Assembly: GCA_963921825.1 (NCBI GenBank) | Contig: OY997594.1 | Coordinates: forward strand, 191,001 to 255,000 | DNA: 64,000 bases | Direction: 5' to 3' | Origin: Erodium maritimum | Lineage: Eukaryota; Streptophyta; Magnoliopsida; Geraniales; Geraniaceae | Shown here: positions 24,801-37,006 of the stretch, piece by piece | Layout: every line of letters starts with the position of its first letter | How positions within the stretch are numbered: position 1 is the stretch's first letter | Notes under the pieces: generated by a model | What the model saw: only the letters and a program-made list of their open reading frames with translations | Databases searched by the model: none | What the model was told of the DNA's origin: nothing | Position numbers and translations under genes: made by a program

Positions 24801-27800
24801 TCCCAAGCAGATCTGGAATGGAATGTTATCAATTTGATGGAATTTTCAATTTTTTAAAATTGATGGAATGTGCTCTGTTGAGTTTCTACTTCATCTTTTT
24901 TTGCTCCGTCCTCTGTGCTGAGATTTTGTTTTAATTTTTATTTTGGGGCTTTGTCTCAAATTTTAGGGATTGAATTTGTGAGTCTATTGTGAATAAAAAA
25001 AACGAGAAGTAGACATATTTTGCTTGTGGTTTGCAAGAAATTTTTATGGCTGGTGATTTGGATTGTTGAGTTTTGGAAGAGTTGTTCCTGATTTGGTGCA
25101 TTTGGTTCGTGAAGATAATTGTTGCTGCAAAGACCAATTTGAACTAGGAATTAACGAAAATAGGCTTTAATGAAATTAAAAAATAATGAAGTTCAAAATC
25201 TAAGAAAGATAAACTAAAGAAAATAATAAAAACGAAAAAAAAAATATTTAAAATCTGGTATTTATATTTAAAAAATAAAATCCATTTTTTATATATTTTT
25301 AGAAACTAAAATCAGATTTATTTAAAAACTAAAAAAATGGAAAATGATTTTTTAATGAAAATGAATAAAAAAAAATTAAAAATTGAAATAGAAAAAATAA
25401 TAAAGATTATAAATTTAAATTTTAAAACAGTGGCATAGATTTGAAAATTAGATTGTAAATGAGGGGTATTTTAGACTTTTTATGTTTTTTGGATGGAAAA
25501 TTAACGCTGTTGACTAATTTGAGCAAAACTGTAAGTTAAGGTATTGTTTTTTTACTTTTTAAAGTTAGGTGTAACTTTTTGAAAATAGCTGAGAAAGTTG
25601 ATGATAACTTAATATAATTGTTTTCGTGTATATAGTTATTCTCTCTTACAAAACCGCTATAATAAGTATAAAATGAAATATTTATGTGGTGACCCTTATA
25701 ATCAAATATTAGATTTTCAAAAATATGCCTTCACCATCTATTCTTATTTTATTAGATAGAAAGAAATGCATTCATGTGTGTATTGATATACATGTTAAAT
25801 CCATGACTCATTTGGCTTGGCCTCTCTCCATCAATTCCTGCATCGAAATTTTGTATAAATATGTTCTACAAAGTTTCATTGTGCCTTACTAGAAAGCACT
25901 GCATTTCCATGGTGCAGATGCTGGCTACAGGGAGAAGAAGAGATATTTCTTGACACAGCCACCTGTGCAATGGCATTTCGGATATTGCGTGACAACGGAT
26001 ACGAGGTTTCCTCAGGTATTTGTTCGTTATATATAGTAGTTAAACCACTGAGGTTGGCCTGGTGGTCAAGTGAGTTCTCTCACCTTCTGGAGGTCAGAGG
26101 TTAACTGAGGCTAGGCTAGATTAGGATCGCCCGCTTTATTTCTGATCAAAAAAGGAAAAGAAATATATATTCTTTAGATCTGTTAATTTAATCTACTGAA
26201 GGAGATTTTCTGACAATTATGCAGATCCGTTAGCTAAGTTTGCTGAAGAAGATTACTTCTTCAATACCCTTGAAGGGTATGTGAAGGACACTCGCACTGT
26301 CTTGGAGCTGTACAAGGCTTCCCATATGATTATACATCCAGATGAGTCATATTTGGATCAGATACAATCATGGACAAGTTGCTTCCTGAAACAAGAATCA
26401 TCCAGTGGTTTGATTCAAGCTAATAATAAGCTCGATAAATACATTTCCCAAGAGGTAGTTTTATGTATATGCAGCTAATCACAAGCTCATTCCGTTTGAA
26501 AAGTTTAGCACTGAAAAGTTTCACTGTTCTAGGTGGATTATGCTCTAATGTTTCCGTCCTACGCAAATATGGAAAGATTAGTAACCACAAAAAGTATTGA
26601 GCATTACGATGTCAATGGCATAAGAGTTCTGAAAACTTCGTACTGGTACGCATTCTTCTAGTATGTATGTTCTGAAAATCCTGGCCTAACCAGTCTCATT
26701 AATAGATTCTTAATGGTGGTAACAGTTCTCCAAATATTGGTAACAAGGATTTTCTGAAGTTGGCAGTGGAAGACTTCAATGTCAACCAATCTTTATATCT
26801 GAAGGAATTTAAAGAATTGGAAAGGTATGGATCTGGATCTGAGTGTCCTAGGTAGTGTGCTATCATGTGAATATTGCAGCATTACATTTGCTATAATGCA
26901 GGTGGGTTGTAGAGCAGAGATTAGACAAGGCGAGGTTCATGAAACATAAGATAGGCTATTGCTACTACACTGCGGCTGCAATCCTTGCCTCTCCTGAATT
27001 ATCTGAGGCTCGCCTTGCATGGGCCAAGCATGGTATCTTGCTAAGTGCGGTCGATGAATGGTTTGACAGAGCAGTAGGCTATGAAGAGGACAAAGAAAAG
27101 TTGGTTGATCTGGTTGAGAAGTATGTTCATTTAACCTATCCTCTCTTTTTTTCATTTTCATTTTCACGGCTTTTATCCCCCCATTGGAGATGCTTCTAGG
27201 ATCCTTCATTGCTATGTATGAAAAAACCAAGTCTGATACAAGATGAGCCACAGGTGGGATGTGAATGCTGGTACCGTTGGTTGCTCTGAGATTGTTAAGA
27301 TCTTTTTTTCGGCTCTCCTTAGTACAGTTTGTGAGAATGGCATCACAGCATATGAAGCGCATGGATGCGACGCGACAACCCACATTAAGAAGATGGTGAG
27401 ACTAAATTCTTTGGCGAATTACCAAAATGTGCCTTTTTGAATTGGTCATGTGCGGAAAACTCCCTTTTTTACAATAATAAGATACGTTAGGGGTAGTTTT
27501 TGACATTTTCGCACATGACCAATTCAAAAGAGCGTAATTCTTTGAACTAAATTATTGTTTGTTTTCTAATCGCTATTGCCTCCTGGCAAAAAGAACAGTT
27601 ACTGTTTCTTTAGCTACTGAGCCGCTGTTGCTTGGTGACACGAGCTTTGTTTCTGGTTTTATGGCAGTGGTTGGATACACTGAAAACCATGCTAAAGGAA
27701 GCAGAATGGATAAGGAGTGGATTTGTGCCAACAATGGATGAGTACTTTGTAATTGCGAATACGTCTATTGCATTAACACCAATGGTTGTTCCTTGTCTAC

Positions 27801-28495
27801 TCTTTGTGGGAGCCAAGATTTCCCAAGAAACCTTAGAAAGTCCTGAATTCCATCGTCTTGGTCATCTTATGAGCATCACTGGACGTCTTCTCAATGACGT
27901 TCAGACCTATAAGGTACACACTCTTCTCATTTTCACAAAACTATATGATCTGTGCCCATTTCATAAGGGGTACTAAATGTGTGTTACCAAAACGTACGGA
28001 CTCTTATTGAACATTATAAAACTTTGAGGTACTAAAGGTGTGTTACCAATTCAAAAGGTGTACAATAATTTAAATTTTCAAGGGTAAAATTGTCATTTTA
28101 AAAGAAGTTTATACAAAGTGTAACAAAAACACATGTTCGGGTTTCTTTTTTGCAATTATCCCTATATTGTACTTGTGCAGAGAGAAGCCGAGGAAGGGAA
28201 ACAAGGGAATGCTGTGACGTTGCGAGTAATCCATAGCAACGGTGCAGTCAAAGAAGAGGAAGCCATAGGAGAGATAAACCGTGTGATTACTGAAAAGAGG
28301 AGAGAGTTGCTGAGGTTGGTGTTGCAGAAGAGAGGGAGCTTGGTTCCTAGAGCCTGCAAGGATGTGTTTTGGTATATGAACAAGGTGATGCAGCTTTTTT
28401 ACATGGAGGCTGATGGACTCTACAAAACTGATCTGATGAAGGAACTGAGTGCAATCGTTAATGAACCCATTGTTCTCCATCAACACCTTCAATGA
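21874..28495 (+). CDS. ent-kaurene-synthase-like diterpene synthase, copy 3 (14 exons, 797 aa)
   Basis: Exons: 21874-21949, 22162-22208, 22283-22571, 22651-22831, 22942-23159, 23259-23379, 25918-26015, 26225-26454, 26533-26645, 26726-26824, 26902-27120, 27254-27395, 27668-27913, 28181-28495. All junctions are GT..AG with matching phases; no stop occurs in 797 codons. Intron 6 is swollen to 2.5 kb by inserted elements. Residues 1-41 resemble a plastid transit peptide. SYDTAW and [12 protein letters not shown] are present. The first metal motif is D542-EWF-D546, the second N687-DVQT-x3-E695. The kaurene/pimaradiene switch position is Met650 (Phe in copy 1, Ile in true kaurene synthases). Exon 11 has one more codon than copy 1 (FDRAVGY against FDKVGH). 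It is closer to pseudogene copy 2 than to copy 1. It presumably acts on a copalyl diphosphate isomer in plastids. Confidence 0.9.
23669..25772. mobile_element. 2.1-kb insertion in intron 6 of copy 3
   Basis: Copies 1 and 3 align up to 'attatgaagttaa' and again from 'gtgtgtattgatatacatg'; everything between is extra. It contains a large foldback element (24271-25620) and flanking AT-rich DNA that I cannot assign. Splice sites of exons 6 and 7 are unaffected. Confidence 0.75.
24271..25620. mobile_element. Large foldback element with GC-rich core
   Basis: Left arm (24281-24385) and right arm (25505-25610) are about 105-base inverted copies at roughly 90% identity; both hold 'agctattttcaaaaagtta' or its complement. 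Between them is 1.1 kb, mostly very AT-rich, but 24530-24790 is GC-rich and coding-like in texture, with 'ggaggagctcgac' repeats. This resembles a gene piece captured by a non-autonomous DNA element. No transposase is seen. Confidence 0.7.
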
Positions 28496-29430
28496 TCCAG
28501 CTGCTCCTCTTTGGCCTCCTTGATATTCGGTCGGGTTCTTTTGTTGGCCACCGTTGCTCAGGCCTGCATTTTGGCTGTGAATAACTTGCAAAATGCTGAA
28601 TAACTTGTATTACTGAATAACTTGCAAATTGCTTGATCATGGAGGTAGAATTAGATGTCTTAAATGTGGTGTGTGGCAAAGGGGTAATAGGTCATGGAGG
28701 TAGAATTAGATGTCTTAAATGTGGTTTTGGTCGTCCTTGATTGGTCGTTAAATGCTTTAGAATGTCCTACTATTGAAGATAATCGGACCTCTTTAGAGTT
28801 TTTAGGAGATACGATAGTGTTGGGTCTTGATGGAAGGTATGAACACATACTCGCAGAAGAAACAAATAACACTCGAGACAAGCATGATGTAAAATAGGAC
28901 AAGTATGATGCTAAGTATGACTAAACAAGGTGGTGTTAGGTGGTGAATTACCAACACTTTAATCTTTGTCTTGCTTACTTAGTACTAATTGATCAAGACT
29001 TGATTAATTAGTTACATGGGTCCTGGTTGCATGTGCCTCTTGGAACATGCCTCAAGGTCATTCCCAACGAGGTCCCGTGACACGCTCATCGCCTTCAAGC
29101 CTTCCATACCGGAAATGCCCAACATTATCCGACGTGATCAATACAAGACTCCAACACTTGTCTCGATCCGTAGTCCTATTCACTTACGGGCACATGACTC
29201 AAAACCCAGTTTTGGTCATGTCCCGACACAACTCTCTTTTGGTCATTCTCCATAAATGTGTAAAGGAGTTTCATCCTTTAGTGTGACCCTTATGTTTATG
29301 CACATCAATAGATCAACGTAAAGTGGTCTTTTTTGTTAGAGAGTCTGTAGCTAGACTCTCTTCGTTGTATTCCTCTTCCTTCTTGAGAGAGGTCTAATTT
29401 AAATTTGCTTTGCTGATAAAAAAAAAATTG
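28496..29430. other. Extra DNA between copy 3 and its old downstream flank
   Basis: No gene is supported. It holds a 55-base tandem duplication (28637-28725), a diverged RNase H-like scrap, and unassigned sequence. It separates copy 3 from a second, orphan KS exon 14 tail at 29431. Confidence 0.55.
28637..28725. repeat. Imperfect 55-bp tandem duplication
   Basis: 'tcatggaggtagaattag' and the following bases to 'ttaaatgtgg' occur at 28637 and again at 28692, with about 20 unrelated bases between. Confidence 0.7.
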
Positions 29431-29490
29431 TTCATGAACCCATCGTTCTCCATCGACACCTTTAAGGATCTGAGTGCTGGTCTTCTCTCT
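29431..29490 (+). pseudogene. Orphan 3' end of a KS-like exon 14
   Basis: The stretch beginning 'gttcatgaacccatcgttc' encodes the last ten residues of KS exon 14 (HEPIVLH) plus about 25 bases behind the stop. It is nearer to copy 1 (HEPIVLH) than to adjacent copy 3 (NEPIVLH), lies 940 bases behind copy 3 and is followed by the same flank as copy 1. It is the footprint of another KS copy or of an unequal exchange. Confidence 0.75.
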
Positions 29491-29868
29491 TTGGCCCCTC
29501 TATGGTCAAAGTCAGAATCATATCTCCTCTTTACATTTCTTATGTTACTAAATAATCTGCAAATTGCTTGATGTGCAAGCTATAAATGTTATCATCTTAT
29601 AGAAAGCGGCAATGATGCAATAATACCACATTTATACAACTTATTTGATGACTCCGCAATAACAAGTCAAGCAATGAAAGTAGCGATGATGAAATAATAA
29701 TTCTACATTTATACAGCTTATTCGATTATTCTACAAGGGCAAGTCAAGCAAATAAGTTATGCAAGTTGTGTGGTTTCTACAAGTTGTCATCACTTTAATT
29801 TGTACAATATATCTCAGTCGTCGTCTCCATTATGCAGTGTTACAGAGGGCAGGGGCGAAGCTGCCATG

Positions 29869-30441
29869 CTATGCCTCAGGTTGCTCGGATTTCGATGATG
29901 CCCACTTTCCATATTCAATGCACAGACTCTTTGCCACCACAGAATCACTGATCAAGCCTACTTTCGCCTCACTGAAATTAAGCGCGCCTCTCAGCTTCCG
30001 CTCACTAGAGAAAAAATTGGACTTCGTTACATTTCAAGTCCAGGAGTTTGTACATGTAAGAAGGAGAAGAGGCATACCTATTCAAGCGGTTGTTGATGAC
30101 AGTCAGGTCTTTTGATGGGCTCTGATAAGGACGAGTACTTTCTCCAAGACAAGCGTAATAGCTTTTAGCGCTATGCGAGACTAGCACATCCTTCTGCAGA
30201 AGCAATTTCAAGAATCAAGCACATAAATTGTTTGTATGACTATTAGAAGTTGTTCCATCAAGGGAGAGAGACCAGTTTTAAGTGAATATGGCTGAACTTT
30301 TGGAGCTAAATATGGAAGTTCCTCATCAACCGGTTTTCGGTTTGGAAATTTCTAGACTTAGATCACCTTCATGATGCTGTTAGGATTCGAACATGTGACC
30401 TCTTGGTCTATATAGTTGAAGACTCTTGTGACCCACTAAAT

Positions 30442-30513
<72 letters not shown>

Positions 30514-33500
30514 ATGTACCTTAGATGATCGCAATGGTGAGACATAAACATTGTGGGCAGAAGATACTTTCCTTGGTGACATATCGGGAAGATTTGGAAA
30601 TGAAGATATTTTGGGTGATGCAGGACATTGAGCTAAGGTACCCAAAAAAATACAAGAAGCATGTTAGCGGTACTGTAACCTGAAATAAGATACATCAGAA
30701 TTACAAATATGTATTGAGATGAAAGCATACCATCCATGTTTTTGTTCACTTCAGGAACCTCGCTAGGCTCTCTAAGTTCCTCCAGCAGAGGCTTTACCGT
30801 GGGAAGAAATATTCTATTGTAAAACGTAGTAATAATAACATGATGTCCTGTTCTCTGTTTCCAAGGCATTCAAAAGGGTTAGACAAAAATGTGCACAAAA
30901 CCAAGGGGAAATTATGCTTTATTGCCCTGGTTATATGCGATTTATGGTTTACTACCCTGAAGTCTGTCAAGTTAACTTTCTAAAAAGTCGGTTTACTACC
31001 CTGAACTTTTAAGTGTGCAAGTTTACCACTCTATACTTTGAACTTGTTGCGTTGTCTTTCAAATTGTACATAATCCGTTAAAATTTAGGATTTGGGGAAT
31101 ATGCGATGCTGAAATTACCCTCTTACATGAGGTGGCTGAGCACGGGAAGACATTTTAGCATTGCATATTCTCTAAAGCCTAAATTTAACGGATTCTTCAA
31201 CTTAACCAACAATGCAACAAATTCAAAGTATAGGGTTACTAGCATGCTTTAAAGTTCAGGGTAGTAAACTGCAAATCGTGAATAACACAGGCTACACAGC
31301 GTAGTAAAATGTGATTTCCCCTAGAATTAACCAAGATAGTGGAGATAAAGCAAATGTATACCCCATTTTGGCTCGCTGATGATGAGTCGATAAATACACT
31401 CTGGAAAACTTGTGATTTACAGTGGGGTTGCTTTCTATAGTTGAAAACAATTTCCTTAAAGGTAAGGTTCAGTTTGTAAACCTGTAGGTAAATGCAGACA
31501 GATTAAAGGTACACAGAACAATGCAGCAACAGCCCGAAATCTCACGAGTTTCTGAAAGCAAACCTTTATAACTCCATAAAAACAACAAAGGATGATCTGG
31601 TCAATGTGGCGATTGAAAAAGAGAGATGTATGATGACTAAGAACTTGTTGAAAAAGCCAATAGACATCCTCTCGTATCTTCTGAGATTGCTTTAGCCTAT
31701 CAATCATTCCATTAACTCGGACAGCAGCTAACTTTATAATCTAGGGAGGATCAAGACACAAACATATAGTATTTAAGTCAGAGATAATAACATGTTGAAT
31801 AAGCAAAAGTAAAAGACCGAAAAAAAGTTGGGAGTTTTATCATGAGATTCACAAAATGAGGCCAGTTAGCAAATTTGGCAGAAAACTCCAATTCATGCTG
31901 GAATACCTTGGCTGCTGGATATTTCTTCAGCCAGCATGAGCAATATAGGGCACTTCTCATATAATCTTAATACCCTCTATGAAACGGCTTACTTTAATGG
32001 TTCTTAATTCTTCTAATAAGATTTACCAATCTTCTAAATCAACAAGTAACAACCAAACATAAGAAAGCCACAAGATGAGAAATCTTAACTCGGATAGACA
32101 AGTGTGGATGAGGCCGTACTTCACAATGGGATTTAGTTAAATTTCCTTTTTTGGCTCAATCGCGTATATAGTTTTACAAATTCCCCCTATTGTCTAGAAT
32201 AACCTCCAATTTTATCACTAGCACTATGATAGATGCCTCCACCTTAGTGTCATGCGATTGTTACCAACACCACCATTGTCATTTTTACAACATCACATAC
32301 TCATTACAAATACTAAGGAAAGCAGAAATCGTGCTTTTTTTATATAGAAAAGTTGTAAATTTTAGATTTTCCAAATCTTACTGCTCTAAGACTATGAAGT
32401 TGATGAAGCAGTGGCAATTTTCATTTAAAAGAAATATGGAATACCTTGCTAAAGAAAATCTTGATTCCAGTGTCCGCGCATGTTTCCCCTTTAGCTCTTG
32501 GATTTGGTTGGGCGGGACTGTAGAACATCTTGTTAGAAACAGAACAAGGCCACAGAGTAGTGTGCAAATAAACTGAATCTGGGATCCTGCCCCTTGCCGT
32601 GTTAAATAGTACCTGGCAAATGCAGATTGTAAAGGAGCTGGTGATATCTTTGCTTTGAGGCTACCAGAGGTCATTAGGCGATTCTTCACTGGTGATATAA
32701 GCACATTTCGCTCTACAAGGGCACTTCGATAGTCTGTGCAGACCCTCTTTGGAGATCTTATATCCCCCTTCTGACCTGAGAAATAATAGCAAAAATACAT
32801 AGTAGTCAAATTGATGTCATTCCGCATTCTACTAGAATCAATTAATTATCACCACGCATCTGCAACTACGCCAGGAGCAATTATTGGATAACATTACTAA
32901 TGAGTTATAAAAACCTATCCGTATCTTCTGGGTTCACAAACTTACATTTATAATTATGTACAGAGTAGTGGCAAAGATTACAAAAATACCTGTTGAAGCC
33001 TCATGCTTCTGCAAATAAGAAACAGGGGGCAGACCTCCATAAGAAAAGTTAACCTGTGCAGATATTGCATCCAAGGAAGGCATTGGTTCTGCTAACAACG
33101 CAAGACGATTTATTTCTGGAGAGAGGGCTGGTCTTGCAACAATCAAGGAATTGTACATTGAGGAACCTTTTTGCCACACCATGCTCTCCAATAGTAGCTC
33201 CTCTAATGAATTCAGATGACGCTTCAATTCTCTAGGAAGAGAATCCTCATGCCGAATGAAACTCTCTATCACCTTGCTAAGATCAAAAGCTGTAATTCCC
33301 GTTTTCTCTAACACCGCAGGAAACAACATTGTAACAGTCTTATATGTTGCCAAAACTAACTCTGCAGAACAGGCAAGCATACATCTATGAAACCTCTCAT
33401 TAGTTAATAAAGAGGTCAGATTCTTTTCACGCAAGACTAGGGTCTCTGCCCTGCACATTGCTTCCAAAACCCTATAATATAACTTCAGGGCTTCCAGTTT

Positions 33501-36224
33501 CCGTTGTTCTGCCCATATGTTTTCCAGTTTTGCATTCCGCAAGCTACCAGAAGCACAACTCTCTTCAAGAGCACTGCTTGGGAAAATAGAGTTCAATATT
33601 ATGTGAGCCCTGCGTATCACATCATTAGAGACATTTTTGTCACATGATGCCAGGAACTGCTCCAATTCCACAGAAGGTTTTGATGGAAGTGGAGAAATGA
33701 CAGTGTGAAGCCACTTTGCAGTAGTCATAGTTGTGCTTACAGGTGTAGCCACTATACTAGTACTATCAATGGTGCTGTTTGATGGGGATGAAGGAGAGGG
33801 TGGACTAGTACAAGTTTTCGTTGGGGAAGCTATTGAATCAAATTTCCTCTACAAAGCAGAAACAATAATATATATATATATAAACAACTTGATTTGGATA
33901 AATGTTACAAATTTTGTGTCTTCTTCATTTAAGAGACATACCTTAGAGCCACTCATATTCCATGCACCTCCGGACAAGCTCCCTGAACCAAGTAAGGTAT
34001 CATCCTCATTAACAAATACTCTCTCATCAACTTCACACCTGTTTTTAATTGCATCAGCGTAATCCTTTTCCAATGTGTTCAAGGTAGACGACAAGGATGT
34101 TTCTTCCAATAGATCTTCAAAGTAACTCAAATCATCTGCATTATCAGGGAGTGCGATATTAGAACAACTGGATGAACTAAAAGAGGAAACGTTGACTTTA
34201 GAAAATTATAAATTGACCTGTGTCAATATTCTCCAGGTTTTTGGTTTTACATTCGGATGCCAAACAGGGTTTTTTCTTCAAAACACTTTCTATTAAATTG
34301 TTTGTTTTCTCCATCATGTTCCTGAGCTCTACATCTGACGTATGATAGATGTTGCAAAGTGATGCAATCAAGTCCACACTTTTGTCATTTTTCTTAACTG
34401 AAAGGATCAGTGGGAACGGATAAATATGTATTTATACAGAGAGAGACACACCCACACACTTGTGATATATATAAATGGCAGTAAAGGTGATGAGTACAAA
34501 GAACAGAAGAATTACCAAAGCGTGGAGAGTCATGGAAATTGAAATTTCTGAAGCAAACAGGAACATGGATGATTAAAATAGCCTGTAACATTGTTCACCA
34601 GACAGGAATTTGTTAAGCATCATGAGTAGCCGAAGTCAATAAACAGCCATTCTATTTTTACTGAGGAAAGTGATGCAGAAATGTTACTGACCAAAACAGA
34701 AACCAGACCATTAGTGCAGGTCACTAGGTCTGTGAAATGGCTAAACACATGAACACGGAGAGCCAGAAACAGCAACCATCCAAATCGATAATGCTCCGAC
34801 GGAGAGCCCATGGCAGTTCCAACTACTGAATGCTTCTCACTATTTGTGTCACTTGTCATGAAAAATTCCAGGTATGCACGTTTGTAGTACCTTAAATCAT
34901 TACAATAGTGAGATATAAGTTGTTTCCGAAGACATGAGAAGAATTCCAAGAAAGCAAATGTAATGCAGTATATTGAAGCCCAACAAAATTTGTGGATTTT
35001 TTTTATAAATCATTTAACGAAGCAAGTGGAGCTACTTTATTTTAGCAATATCGTGGTCGTGGTAGAGAGATATATAGATGAAAACCAACTGATTGGTTAG
35101 GGGGTTAAAGTGGATCATTTTAGTACATAGTCTTCACTAAAACTTTGCTTCAGAAACAATACTGGCTGCTTCATAACTTCTTCCACAGAAAACAAGACAT
35201 GCTTAATTCATAGTTTAGCAGATAGAAATGACGGGAACTGATAAAGATTGAGGAAAAACATGTTACAGAGTAGCACATTAAGTAGTTTCATTTTCACTTT
35301 GAACAGGAGAGGCAGTAACAAAGTTACTTACTTGCTTAGATGGCTCAAGAGCACAAAATTGGCTTGCATTTCCTTAGCCTGGTTGGATAGAATTGAAAGA
35401 AACGCTTGAGTGAAGGTTCAAACAGAGTACACAACATTAGGCAGAAGAAAACATTTTCACACAAAATACTCCTAGAAGAATATTGTTGTTGCTCCAATAC
35501 CTGGAGTCGATTCTCCCAATCTGCACCATACAGATTACCTAATATTGGGCCAGCCTTCACAATACATTGAGGAAGATCTTTTAAAAAGTCAACAAGGCTG
35601 TAAAATGGAAATAAGAGCTGTAAATTTAAGAGAGTAATCCATTCAAAATCAACACATGAACAAAAGTTACATACTTCAGCTTTGAGATTCTCAATATCTG
35701 GCATAGAGTGAGAGGATTATCTCTGGACTCCTTTTGCACAGTCCCACCATCCTTCTCACTTAATCTCCTCACAGAGTACAATACAAAGGTAAACCAAAAT
35801 AGTTCTACTTCTTCTGGCTGATTCAAGGCAAAAAAACAAATTTGGTTGACATCCAGTTTTCAGTTTTTACATTAATAATTGGTAAAGAGAAAGCACACAA
35901 TACCGTCCCACTTCCAATAGCTGACATGTTTGTTGATATAAGGTGCTTGGTTTCTTTGAAAATCTTCATAGCTTGTGTATTAGTATTCTCATCCAAGGAA
36001 AACACATCCTGTGCCAGCAGATTTCAATTTTCAATTGCAAGACAATTTTTTCAAAAATAAAGTTACTCGGATAAAATGGACTATACACAACAGGGAAAAG
36101 CAAGGGGGGCAAGAAGATAAAAAACCTTGCAAAATTTAATGAACTTAGTGTCAAGTGCATCAATATCACCACCCTGTGTGGGCCAACTGTTGCACCTTGC
36201 AACTGAAGATTGAGTATCCTCCAT
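29869..36224 (-). CDS. RBR1: Retinoblastoma-related protein (18 coding exons, 1003 aa)
   Basis: Exons: 36126-36224, 35904-36008, 35675-35817, 35501-35597, 35332-35378, 34692-34890, 34516-34582, 34218-34397, 33942-34135, 32990-33848, 32613-32775, 32445-32517, 31564-31740, 31362-31481, 30731-30854, 30520-30632, 30078-30193, 29869-30004. Phases agree throughout; the total is 1003 residues, normal for plant RBR. The N-terminal domain is residues 1-290. Pocket A (exon 10, about 405-610) holds [14 protein letters not shown] and [16 protein letters not shown]. Pocket B (exons 12-15) holds INKLAAVR-like IIKLAAVR and [13 protein letters not shown]. Many CDK-type SP/TP sites surround them (RSPKR, SPKISSF, MSPRK, SPLRSSK, QSPSKD). 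RBR represses E2F and controls the G1/S transition and stem cells in the nucleus. A spliced 5' leader (donor at 36808) is likely. The C-terminus ends KSEQPEA. Confidence 0.97.
30440..30511. repeat. (TG)n(AG)n microsatellite in RBR intron 16
   Basis: About 13 TG and 22 AG repeats without interruption. On the RBR sense strand the CT tract starts nine bases behind the splice donor of exon 16 (intron begins at 30519). Confidence 0.95.
30901..31322. mobile_element. Foldback MITE in RBR intron 14
   Basis: The ends are inverted copies: 'ggggaaatta' with 'gtttactaccctgaa' at left, and the complement 'ttcagggtagtaaac' with 'gatttcccct' at right. Arms are imperfect and run more than 100 bases. It is non-coding. 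It lies between exons 15 and 14 and leaves both splice sites free. Confidence 0.65.
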
Positions 36225-36997
36225 AGAGTATTCAATGAAGATCGGGTACAGAACTCTGAATCCAAGCTGATCTGATGCACCACAACAACTTTTCAAGTTA
36301 ACATAAAGGACAACCCCGCATACAACCAACCCTATGATTCATAAATTTGGATCCATAATTCAAATTTGTTCGAATCTGCACCAACCCAAAACCTTCAAGT
36401 TGATCCTTAACCATTCAGATCATCCTACTCAAATTAAATAAAATCACAGGCATGACCACAACCACCAGAACCCAAATTTCTAAATAAGCATTCAATTGAG
36501 TTCAGACACCAGAACCAAAACAAATTTTCTTCAAATTTGCATCAAAAGTAAACAACTCAGCATTAAAGAGCAAGAACTAAGCTTTGATCTTCCTGGGATT
36601 GTTGGGGACATGTAAGAAGAAACACACAAACCTCACGACTTCGGACAAGTACCGAAATTGGATCATAGACATACCATACACTCACCAAACTGAAGGGAGT
36701 GCTACACGTTTCAGCACCAATCGTTCGATTCCAAATCTAATTCGATTCCAAAGACACTGAGAACAACAAAACAAAAAGGGAAAGTGGCGATATTTGAGTA
36801 AAAGAACCTGATATCTCCGCTTTGAAGTCAATGATCTGCAGACTCGACGAACAAACCCTAGAACCTCAACTCCGATTCAACGAAGGTGACGATGACGAAG
36901 AAGACGAAGCAGCTACAGTTGCATCCGCTGATAACCCTAACTTTCTTCCCTCTCTTTTCTTTTCTATCTTTTTTTCTGCTGTGCTTGTGTCTGTTGG

Positions 36998-37006
36998 GCG
37001 GGAAAA
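36998..37006 (-). promoter_or_regulatory. E2F-type site upstream of RBR
   Basis: GCGGGAAAA on the + strand is TTTTCCCGC on the RBR sense strand, a perfect plant E2F/DP consensus (TTTSSCGC). It lies about 190 bases upstream of the probable 5' leader exon. E2F control of RBR transcription is known in other plants; here it is inferred from position and motif. Confidence 0.7.

Noticed and set aside
1-30000. KS cluster as part of a wider biosynthetic cluster with a CPS or P450
   Set aside because: No copalyl diphosphate synthase, cytochrome P450 or other pathway gene is visible between or beside the KS copies in this window.
29759-30115. + strand open frame of 118 residues
   Set aside because: It is the complement of the last two RBR exons, whose C-terminal sequence is clear on the - strand.
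32190-32576. + strand open frame of 128 residues
   Set aside because: It covers RBR exon 12 on the opposite strand (GETCADTG and FFSK) and has no motif of its own.
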